From Chlamydiota bacterium (GTDB lineage Bacteria > Auribacterota > UBA3054 > B51-G9), in contig QMOL01000176.1 of the NCBI GenBank assembly GCA_003648225.1, positions 1 through 6,449 on the forward strand: a DNA stretch of 6,449 bases. Direction: 5' to 3'. Positions 1-4,782 of this stretch are shown piece after piece (position 1 is the stretch's first letter; every line of letters begins with the position of its first letter). A program made the position numbers and the translations under genes. The notes under the pieces are model-generated. The model saw only the letters and a list, made by a program, of their open reading frames with translations, ran no database searches and was not told where the DNA came from.

Positions 1-63
1 CAATGCAAAAGCAGCGAAAGAAAAGAACATCAAAAACAGAATTATTTTATTATACAAAATCAT
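1..63 (-). CDS. N-terminus of an exported protein, cut by window edge
   Basis: The minus strand opens with ATG at 63 and stays open to base 1. The 21 visible residues look like a signal peptide: a short N-region MILYNK, a hydrophobic core (IILFLMFFSF), and an AAFA stretch that would suit signal peptidase I. The mature protein lies outside the window, so its function cannot be told. A second in-frame ATG lies 15 bases upstream (78-76) after a TAA at 84-82, and a third is internal at 30-28. None has a visible Shine-Dalgarno. I prefer 63 because it gives the most compact signal peptide, but 78 is possible. The start lies in the last unit of the 16-bp tandem array. With only 21 codons seen, chance is not excluded; the signal-peptide pattern is the main support. 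Confidence 0.5.
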   Translation of the reverse strand, partial: MILYNKIILFLMFFSFAAFAL

Positions 64-147
64 TTGAGACAAAATCATTTTTTATTGACAGAATCATTTA
101 TTGACAGAATCATTTATTGACAGAATCATTTATTGACAGAATCATTA
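61..147. repeat. 16-bp tandem repeat array of start-codon-like units
   Basis: Four adjacent 16-bp units of ATTGACAGAATCATTT lie at 84-99, 100-115, 116-131 and 132-147; the last differs only in its final base. Two decayed units follow towards the left edge. Read on the minus strand, each unit is ATGATTCTGTCAATAA, so ATGATT recurs with ATGs at 145, 129, 113, 97, 78 and 63. The last of these is the likely start of the left-edge gene, whose first bases (ATGATTTTGTATAATAA) are themselves a variant unit. Because 16 is not a multiple of 3, the upstream ATGs fall in different frames and read into stops after about 11-12 codons. On the plus strand each perfect unit carries TTGACA, the sigma-70 -35 consensus. 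Confidence 0.9.
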
Positions 148-161
148 TTTTAATTTTTAAT
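133..161 (+). promoter_or_regulatory. Possible plus-strand sigma-70 promoter formed by the last array unit
   Basis: TTGACA at 133-138 (in the last 16-bp unit), a 17-bp spacer and TTTAAT at 156-161 match the sigma-70 consensus in 11 of 12 positions. An ATG follows 7 bases after the -10 box, the same geometry as the toxin promoter at 1083-1111. Only the last of the four TTGACA copies has a fitting -10. AT-rich DNA gives such matches by chance, so this is tentative. Confidence 0.3.
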
Positions 162-168
162 TTCATTT

Positions 169-255
169 ATGGGAGTACGATTAAGCATTTTTACTTTAAA
201 AGTGCACCTATGGCGTATTAACTACTTAAAACTTAAATCTGTTTACAAGCATTAA
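169..255 (+). CDS. Doubtful 28-residue basic small ORF
   Basis: ATG at 169 opens a 28-codon frame ending in TAA at 253-255. The peptide starts MGVRLSIFTLKVHLWRINYL, is rich in Lys, Arg and His, and has no acidic residue. There is no Shine-Dalgarno; the only support is a promoter-like sequence 7 bases upstream that would give a leaderless mRNA. I recognise no family. An AT-rich intergenic stretch can yield such a frame by chance, and the segment may instead be part of a dispersed repeat. Confidence 0.15.
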   Translation: MGVRLSIFTLKVHLWRINYLKLKSVYKH

Positions 256-258
256 TAT

Positions 259-289
259 ATTATAACAGAACTATTAATTATCCTGTAAA
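259..289 (-). promoter_or_regulatory. Weak candidate promoter towards the left-edge gene
   Basis: On the minus strand TTTACA (289-284) is followed, after a 19-bp spacer, by a perfect TATAAT (264-259). The spacer is long. The -35 lies inside the ATCCTGTAA repeat, so a mobile-type repeat may supply part of the promoter. It would give a leader of roughly 170-190 bases to the left-edge gene. Confidence 0.2.
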
Positions 290-297
290 TCTTGTAA
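280..297 (+). repeat. Nonamer repeat, two units (ATCCTGTAA family)
   Basis: ATCCTGTAA (280-288) is followed directly by ATCTTGTAA (289-297). The 20 bases 280-299 match 19 of 20 with the minus strand of 1162-1181, so the toxin-antitoxin pair lies between inverted copies. I recall runs of this nonamer scattered in many bacterial genomes; their function is not known to me. Confidence 0.75.
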
Positions 298-300
298 ATA

Positions 301-322
301 CCCGATACGCTATACTATCGGG
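301..322 (-). terminator. CCCGATA hairpin, possible terminator after the antitoxin
   Basis: CCCGATA (301-307) and TATCGGG (316-322) form a perfect 7-bp stem with an 8-base loop. In minus-strand RNA it is followed by UAUUU, only a short U-rich tail, so it would be a weak intrinsic terminator about 60 bases past the antitoxin stop. It joins an 8-bp palindrome CAGGCCTG (324-331), and the two may form one REP-like palindromic repeat. CCCGATAC recurs in the 33-base gap at 4773-4780. Confidence 0.4.
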
Positions 323-383
323 GCAGGCCTGTCGAAATGATTTTAATGTCCTAATGAAATAAATTTGCAAATAAATCATTCTG

Positions 384-617
384 TTAAATCTCATCTGCCG
401 GTTCTGGTTTTCTATCCGGTACTTTGTTCAAGATATTTTTAAGATGTTTAAGGCTTCCTTTCTGACTTCTTTCTTGAAGATAGTCATAAGTTTTAACAGC
501 CGACATTTTTTCCGCAACAGCGGTTACAATAAATTGATTCATTGATATTTCTTCTTTCTTTGCAAAGGATTTTAGTTCTGAACCAAGTGAGTTGGGTAAT
601 CTTAATGCTATATTCAT
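384..617 (-). CDS. Ribbon-helix-helix antitoxin (HicB/Arc-like)
   Basis: A 77-residue protein, expected to neutralise the overlapping PIN toxin and to bind the shared promoter as an autorepressor. Residues 1-7 (MNIALRL) suit the DNA-contacting beta strand. Residues about 10-21 and 25-41 suit the two helices, with ISMNQFIVTAVAEK as the signature of RHH antitoxins often annotated as HicB family. The tail, about residues 44-77 with DYLQER and KVPDRKPEP, is probably the disordered toxin-wrapping segment. Its ATG overlaps the toxin stop as ATGA, and a good Shine-Dalgarno (GGAG, 628-625) sits 7 bases upstream within the toxin's last codons. In many such pairs the antitoxin gene comes first; here it is second. 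Family assignment is strong; binding to this toxin is inferred from the overlap. Confidence 0.88.
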   Translation of the reverse strand: MNIALRLPNSLGSELKSFAKKEEISMNQFIVTAVAEKMSAVKTYDYLQERSQKGSLKHLKNILNKVPDRKPEPADEI

Positions 618-1075
618 TTTATATCTCCGATTATTTTCAGATATTGTTTCGGCGTAATAACATCTATTCCGAATTTTTCTTTTACATTTTTAAAATCTTT
701 AATATTATGAGTAATAATATATTCTGCATTACCATTAAAAGCTGTTTCAAATATTTTATCATCACCGCTATCTTTCAAAAAAGGTCGCCAAAGATAGTTA
801 ATTTTCACTTTATTTGATATTAAAACTATATCATCAATAAATAATTTCAAATCGTTATCATTTAAATATAAATATTTATCTCTGTTTTTTTGCCTGAATA
901 TAACATCTTCTAATTCTAAAATAGTGGCTACAGACACATTATTAATTATTACTTTTTTCTCTGCCAAATTAAGCAATAAATTTAAAATTTTAAATGAAGC
1001 TCCCTGATTAGAAAACAGAGCACTTACGAAAACATTTGTATCCAAGACTACATTTTTAAGATTTTGTATTCTCAT
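614..1075 (-). CDS. PIN-domain toxin, putative ribonuclease (COG1569-type)
   Basis: A 153-residue PIN domain, a Mg2+-dependent ribonuclease fold typical of type II toxins. The acidic residues fit the family: D12 in VVLDTNVFVSAL, E54 in ATILELEDVI, D105 (or D102/D106) in KDSGDDKIFETA, and D127 in ITHNIKDF. The domain fills the whole protein and looks intact, closest to the 'putative toxin-antitoxin system toxin component, PIN family' group. The natural RNA target cannot be told. The only usable start is ATG 1075: the frame upstream has no other start before TAA-TGA. There is no Shine-Dalgarno because the -10 box ends 7 bases before the ATG, so a leaderless mRNA is expected. The stop overlaps the antitoxin start, favouring coupled translation. 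Confidence 0.9.
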   Translation of the reverse strand: MRIQNLKNVVLDTNVFVSALFSNQGASFKILNLLLNLAEKKVIINNVSVATILELEDVIFRQKNRDKYLYLNDNDLKLFIDDIVLISNKVKINYLWRPFLKDSGDDKIFETAFNGNAEYIITHNIKDFKNVKEKFGIDVITPKQYLKIIGDIK

Positions 1076-1082
1076 TATGTAT

Positions 1083-1111
1083 ATTATATATGATATGCAT
1101 CATTATGTCAA
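1083..1111 (-). promoter_or_regulatory. Perfect-consensus sigma-70 promoter of the toxin-antitoxin operon
   Basis: On the minus strand TTGACA (1111-1106), a 17-bp spacer (1105-1089) and TATAAT (1088-1083) match both hexamers and the optimal spacing exactly. Only 7 bases separate the -10 from the toxin ATG, so transcription should start at or within a base or two of the start codon. Such a strong promoter would need repression, which fits autoregulation by the RHH antitoxin. Confidence 0.85.
1090..1103. promoter_or_regulatory. Possible antitoxin operator in the promoter spacer
   Basis: ATGAT-ATGC-ATCAT is a perfect 5-bp inverted repeat with a 4-base centre, wholly between the -35 and -10 boxes, a place where a bound RHH dimer pair would block RNA polymerase. 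In addition TCATTATGT occurs twice as a direct repeat, at 1072-1080 (over the start codon) and 1100-1108 (over the -35 edge), 28 bp apart. The operator role is inferred from position only. Confidence 0.35.
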
Positions 1112-1156
1112 GTTGTTCTTGATTATATATTAACAATTAAAAAATAAAAATTTTTA

Positions 1157-1181
1157 CCAGGATTTACATGATTTACAGGAT
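1157..1181 (-). repeat. Nonamer repeat, two and a half units (ATCCTGTAA family)
   Basis: Read on the minus strand: ATCCTGTAA (1181-1173), ATCATGTAA (1172-1164), ATCCTGG (1163-1157). It is the inverted partner of the copy at 280-297, with 19 of 20 bases shared, on the other side of the toxin-antitoxin pair. Confidence 0.75.
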
Positions 1182-1215
1182 TAATAATTAAGATACTTAA
1201 ATCTTTTATTTTAAT

Positions 1216-1242
1216 TTCGTGACCTTCGTGTTCTTCGTGGTG
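1216..1242 (-). repeat. Nonamer repeat, three units (CACGAA family)
   Basis: Three consecutive 9-bp units on the plus strand are TTCGTGACC, TTCGTGTTC and TTCGTGGTG; on the minus strand they read NNNCACGAA. The run lies 12 bases past the lipoprotein stop codon. I recall similar CACGAAG-rich runs in intergenic regions of many unrelated bacteria. It is not a convincing terminator: there is no inverted repeat. Confidence 0.7.
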
Positions 1243-1253
1243 AAAAAATCCAA

Positions 1254-3125
1254 TTATTTTTCTTCTTTAGCTTTGAGAATAATATTGCCGGCATCACAAA
1301 CATTATCATTTAAAAAATCATACTCAAACCTTTCAGATGAATATCCATCAACAGAAATAGTTATAGTTCCTTTGGTTTTATGCATAATCAGGCTAAATGA
1401 CCCGTCTACCGTCCGTTTCACACCATACCTGCAATCATCTATATTAATCTCAAACCTTTTAGCAGGAGTGTTTAAATTATTAAGAAAAACATTTCCTATA
1501 AGTTTGTTGGCTTGTAAAAGGTTCAATACTACATTTCTGCTTCCGGAAGGTAAATTTGTTTTAAAGTTAGATTCACCGGATTTTGAGTAAGCATTTAAAT
1601 TGATTAATTCTCCATTCTTTACATTCAAACCTTGTACTTCAAAATAACCCTTTTCGTCAGCAGTTGCACTCACATAATTATTTTTAAAACTAATTCCAAC
1701 AGAACCTTTTTTTGCCGGAAAGCCATCGGGCTCAAAAATATAACCCGTAATATTTGGTTCAAAGTGTGGAAATGTTAATATAATATAATTGGTGCCGGTA
1801 CCGGAAAAAGGAATGTTATTTGTAATTAAATTCAAACCGTTTTCATTTTCTGAAACTCTACACGATAAAATACCGCTCCCGCCGCGCATCGTCTTAACAT
1901 AATACCAACCGTCAGCAGAAAGATCAATACCACATCCTAATGTGGTATGAACATTATCTTTATATTCCATTCCACATTTAAGTTCATATTTCAAAACCGG
2001 ATATCCGCAATAATCTTTTACTTTAATAGCAATAACAGTATTCTTGGAAACTATTAAATTACATACTTTAGTTTTATTTGGCTCAACATTGATAGTAATT
2101 TTTTCCCCATAATACCCATCCGGTAAAGAAAAACCTGATCCCATATCATCAATTTCAAATCCATATTTTGCCTGTGCGATGACATTTGAAAATTTATAAT
2201 TACCATTCGCATCGGAAACTGTCATATAGGATGTGGAATCATTTTCGCATTTTAATTTGCTATTTGAATTTCCTGTAAAATTAATAAAATTTAACGATAT
2301 ATTAATTCCCGGAACAGGTTTTTTGTCTCTTGTCATCACTTTGCCGATTACCTTACCCGACTGCCGCAAAATAATTTTAACAAAAGTTGTCCCATAACTA
2401 ATTCGTTTAACCACTTTTCCAAAACCGGGGTCATCAATTATTATGTCATCAAGAGAGCCGTGCCATTCATGTAACGCAAGTGAAAATTTTCCGTTTTTAT
2501 CTGTTGTGCAATAATTATAGGGTTTATATTCAACCCCAATGTATGTGTATGCTTTAACAATTACTCCTTCTGCCGGTTTACCATCTTGCTCACGCAGAAC
2601 AATTCCGGAAATTCTTGCCATCGGATTCTCATGAAAAATAACTTCTAATTTTGTTTCCGGCAATGTAAAAAGTATATTCGTTATTAGAAAATTATAACCC
2701 GGAAGTGATAATTGAATTTTTGCACTTCCGGTTGTAAGATTTGATATTGTAAAACTACCATCACTTTCAGGTATAACTTTACAGTCAAACGATTTCGCTT
2801 TCGATTTCTTTTTAGGAATAGAACAAATAATAAATTCATTGGTAACCGGTAAACCGTTAGACAAAAAAGCCATCCCCTTTAAAATCACATTTGTAGGATT
2901 TTCAACAATATCCGTTATCTCGCCTTCAAATTGATTTTCCGGGATTTGCTGCTGTTTAATTTCAACCGGTTTTTCTACCGGTGATTTTTTCTCAACAACA
3001 TTATTTGAAAAATTGGTTAGTATATCTTCAAGAGCTATCGGCTCTTCCTGCGGTTTGCAACCGACAAAAAATGTTGATAGAAAAAGGGCGGTGGATAATA
3101 ATAAGAGAGTTGATATTTTTTTCAT
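1254..3125 (-). CDS. Lipoprotein with carboxypeptidase-regulatory-like beta-sandwich repeats
   Basis: A 623-residue envelope protein. MKKISTLLLL opens a lipoprotein signal peptide ending FFVGC, so C23 would be lipidated; F at -3 is unusual for a lipobox. A charged linker (about 24-75, rich in K, E and P) leads into Ig-like sandwiches of the CarboxypepD_reg type, recognised by repeated 'G.V....G.P..g..v' entry strands and 'tD.nG.F.l' turns: about 78-165, 169-255 (SGIVLREQDGKPAEGVIVKA), 257-358 (GKVMTRDKKPVPGINISL), a degenerate one at 362-455, 457-537 (GYIFEPDGFPAKKGSVGI) and 540-620. No peptidase catalytic domain is present, so a structural or binding role is likely. I chose ATG 3125 because it begins the signal peptide; an in-frame GTG at 3137 adds only MLFH. 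Neither has a good ribosome-binding site. Confidence 0.82.
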   Translation of the reverse strand: MKKISTLLLLSTALFLSTFFVGCKPQEEPIALEDILTNFSNNVVEKKSPVEKPVEIKQQQIPENQFEGEITDIVENPTNVILKGMAFLSNGLPVTNEFIICSIPKKKSKAKSFDCKVIPESDGSFTISNLTTGSAKIQLSLPGYNFLITNILFTLPETKLEVIFHENPMARISGIVLREQDGKPAEGVIVKAYTYIGVEYKPYNYCTTDKNGKFSLALHEWHGSLDDIIIDDPGFGKVVKRISYGTTFVKIILRQSGKVIGKVMTRDKKPVPGINISLNFINFTGNSNSKLKCENDSTSYMTVSDANGNYKFSNVIAQAKYGFEIDDMGSGFSLPDGYYGEKITINVEPNKTKVCNLIVSKNTVIAIKVKDYCGYPVLKYELKCGMEYKDNVHTTLGCGIDLSADGWYYVKTMRGGSGILSCRVSENENGLNLITNNIPFSGTGTNYIILTFPHFEPNITGYIFEPDGFPAKKGSVGISFKNNYVSATADEKGYFEVQGLNVKNGELINLNAYSKSGESNFKTNLPSGSRNVVLNLLQANKLIGNVFLNNLNTPAKRFEINIDDCRYGVKRTVDGSFSLIMHKTKGTITISVDGYSSERFEYDFLNDNVCDAGNIILKAKEEK

Positions 3126-3136
3126 ATGAAATAACA

Positions 3137-3172
3137 CTATTTTTTCTTTTGCGCTTTTTGAACATCACGCAT
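3137..3172 (-). CDS. Possible 11-codon leader ORF before the lipoprotein gene
   Basis: In the 73-base gap after the DUF362 gene, a good Shine-Dalgarno (AAGAGG, 3186-3181) lies 8 bases before ATG 3172, which opens MRDVQKAQKKK and stops at TAG (3139-3137). The last G of TAG is the first base of the in-frame GTG of the lipoprotein frame, and the lipoprotein ATG is 12 bases on. Ribosomes could therefore reach the lipoprotein start by re-initiation. The peptide itself resembles nothing I know; it may be chance. Confidence 0.25.
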   Translation of the reverse strand: MRDVQKAQKKK

Positions 3173-3198
3173 TATCTTTTCCTCTTACCAGTTGGCTT

Positions 3199-4749
3199 TT
3201 ATTCTCTTTCGATTGCGCCTTTCCAGCCGAAATGGGGATTGAATTTGAAGGTTTTGACATTTTGCAGTTCACCGAGTTTTCCTTCCCATTTTTTTTCGTT
3301 GCTGAGAATGTCAACATCTTCAGCGAAAAAATTTGTAAGCGGAATTTCTTTTAATTTGAATGCCTGATTCGTGAATTGAATTTTGTTGATGTCAAATCCC
3401 ATAAGCCACGCGCATGTCGCGTCAACAGCCACAGGATTTTGCCCGGCGATGATAAGACCGCACGGTTTTGCGTCAGGAGCGAGCGGGCCTTCTCCTTCAC
3501 CTGCGATTATTCCGTCTACGAGAGCGAAATATTTACGTGAAGATTTTGGATTTGACATCCCCCTTAATCCCCCTTCAAAGGGGGAATTTTCCTGACACCT
3601 GACATCTGTGTTTGAAGAGACATCCCCCTCACCCCCTTTAAGAAAGGGGGAATAATAGAAAAAGCACTTGTTCAAATCCACAGCCATTCTCCATGTTGTG
3701 TCATTGCCGTGCCAATTCCCGCTTCGAACAATTTTATGTGTATCGCCGAAAATTATTTTTCCGATTTTTTTTACGGGTCGGAATAGCTGATTTACCCATT
3801 GCGGTGAACGATAAAGAATTTTTTTCAGCGATGTCATTAACACACGTTCGCTGCTTTCCTTAATTCCTGATTTCGGGAACTGGTCTCCCCCGTTTTCGGG
3901 TGAGCCGAGAACATAATGCGGCAGCCAGTTTTTATCGCCGTTAATTCCGACGAGATTTTTTATTGCGCAGGTGATTCCTGTTTTTTTGTGAGTTTTAAGT
4001 TTCGGTAAATTAATAACCACATCCGCGTTCATAACAGTTGAAGCGAGCAGATATTCGTGAACATCATCGTGGTGATGTTTATGGGTAACGGATGTATCGT
4101 AATCCGCGCCATAGAATCCGTGTTTAGGATTAATTCCGTAGAACTCGCTTTTTTTGCCGAGATTTACAGCCACATACCCTTCAGGATCACCCGGCAATTT
4201 TTGTCGATTGATAATGACATCATCTTTTGACTGCCATTCTTCTTTTCTAAGGTCGAGGAGATTAATTTTAATTCCCGACCATGAATTATACCAGTCAACG
4301 ACATTTTTTGTGCCTGACACCCGACATATTTTGTCGAATGAACTGTCAGTCTGAGGCGCATCACAAATTATAATTTTACCTTTTCCTTTTAGGGCAAGCA
4401 GAGCATAATCACAGACAGCGCGGATAACCGAGCCGTGAGTAATGACTTGTTCCCATTCATCCGGTTTTGTTTCGTGGCATTCTTTAATAAAATTAGGTTT
4501 TAAAACAACTGTATCACCGGGCGAAACGATTTCGGCAAGAGGGTTCCAATCCGGATTTTCCGCACCGGGAAAAAGGAGATTTAAGGTTTCACGAACGGAG
4601 GAATAAACGGAATTATTTTCATCAACAGGAAAATCCGGCAGAAAAGATAATTCGGGATATTTTGCGGGAGGATGAAAAGGCGGAATCTCCGGATATTTAT
4701 TATCCGAATTTTTTACGACTGCAATTTGAGATGAATTACGCCAATTCAT
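3199..4749 (-). CDS. DUF362 (PF04015-type) protein with repeat-derived in-frame insert
   Basis: A 516-residue protein of unknown biochemical function. Recognisable DUF362 parts in order: VVLKPNFI (81-88), IIICDAPQTDSSFDKI (126-141), LPKLKTHKKTGITCAIKNLV (248-267), and LVDGIIAGEGEGPLAPDAKP near 410-429 followed by NPVAVDATCAWLMGFD (438-453). No signal peptide, membrane segment or 4Fe-4S cysteine cluster is visible, so it is probably cytoplasmic and belongs to the long form without a ferredoxin domain. Residues about 367-402 (KCFFYY before, SSRKYFALVDG after) are low-complexity and encoded by two palindromic repeats, making this linker longer than I would expect. The frame stays open, so the gene is probably functional. 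ATG 4749 is the first start after the beta-helix stop, 33 bases away; its ribosome-binding site is weak. DUF362 proteins often sit near surface-polysaccharide genes, but none is in the window. Confidence 0.88.
   Translation of the reverse strand: MNWRNSSQIAVVKNSDNKYPEIPPFHPPAKYPELSFLPDFPVDENNSVYSSVRETLNLLFPGAENPDWNPLAEIVSPGDTVVLKPNFIKECHETKPDEWEQVITHGSVIRAVCDYALLALKGKGKIIICDAPQTDSSFDKICRVSGTKNVVDWYNSWSGIKINLLDLRKEEWQSKDDVIINRQKLPGDPEGYVAVNLGKKSEFYGINPKHGFYGADYDTSVTHKHHHDDVHEYLLASTVMNADVVINLPKLKTHKKTGITCAIKNLVGINGDKNWLPHYVLGSPENGGDQFPKSGIKESSERVLMTSLKKILYRSPQWVNQLFRPVKKIGKIIFGDTHKIVRSGNWHGNDTTWRMAVDLNKCFFYYSPFLKGGEGDVSSNTDVRCQENSPFEGGLRGMSNPKSSRKYFALVDGIIAGEGEGPLAPDAKPCGLIIAGQNPVAVDATCAWLMGFDINKIQFTNQAFKLKEIPLTNFFAEDVDILSNEKKWEGKLGELQNVKTFKFNPHFGWKGAIERE
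3554..3658. repeat. Pair of C-rich/G-rich palindromic repeats inside the DUF362 gene
   Basis: Two direct copies start GACATCCCCCT at 3554 and 3619, 65 bases apart. Each ends in a hairpin: CCCCCTT-CA-AAGGGGG at 3569-3584, and CCCCCTTT-AAG-AAAGGGGG at 3632-3650. Between them lies a heptamer run CCTGACA-CCTGACA (3591-3604). On the coding strand the copies give SPFLKGGEGDV and NSPFEGGLRGM. I recognise this type of repeat as widely scattered in unrelated bacterial genomes, usually between genes; here it keeps the frame. The hairpins would also form in the mRNA. Confidence 0.85.
4313..4326. repeat. Second heptamer pair in the DUF362 gene
   Basis: CCTGACA-CCCGACA on the plus strand (TGTCGGG-TGTCAGG on the coding strand) matches the heptamer run at 3591-3604 in 13 of 14 positions. 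It encodes CRVSG around residues 142-146. The protein around it looks collinear with the family, so it may be chance or an in-frame replacement. Confidence 0.4.
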
Positions 4750-4782
4750 AATTTAAATATTTCTTAATTTATCCCGATACAC

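Larger units (their letters stand above)
79..383. other. Intergenic region between antitoxin and left-edge gene
   Basis: About 300 bases with no confident gene. From right to left it holds the 3' flank of the antitoxin gene, a CAGGCCTG palindrome (324-331), a CCCGATA hairpin (301-322), a two-unit nonamer repeat (280-297), a possible minus-strand promoter (259-289), a doubtful 28-codon plus-strand ORF (169-255) and most of the 16-bp array. An 11-base near-palindrome ACTTTAAAAGT sits at 193-203. I see no tRNA or known riboswitch fold. Confidence 0.6.

Noticed and set aside
61..147. CRISPR array
   Set aside because: The 16-bp units are adjacent without unique spacers and no cas gene is present.
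542..817. Plus-strand frame opposite the toxin and antitoxin genes
   Set aside because: Antisense to two recognisable, overlapping genes; its Phe/Ile-rich product reflects AT-rich complement.
1219..1590. Plus-strand frame of 123 codons opposite the lipoprotein gene
   Set aside because: It starts in the nonamer run and runs antisense to a well-supported gene; no motif or ribosome-binding site supports it.
2981..3367. Plus-strand frame across the lipoprotein and DUF362 gene ends
   Set aside because: It is antisense to the ends of two supported genes, and its hydrophobic residues come from the complement of Lys-rich codons.
3554..3658. Insertion sequence with terminal inverted repeats in the DUF362 gene
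   Set aside because: The two copies are direct, not inverted; only about 30 bases lie between them, with no transposase; the reading frame is kept.
4164..4364. Minus-strand 66-codon frame inside the DUF362 gene
   Set aside because: Shifted frame within a continuous, motif-bearing gene; not a sign of a frameshift because the main frame is intact on both sides.
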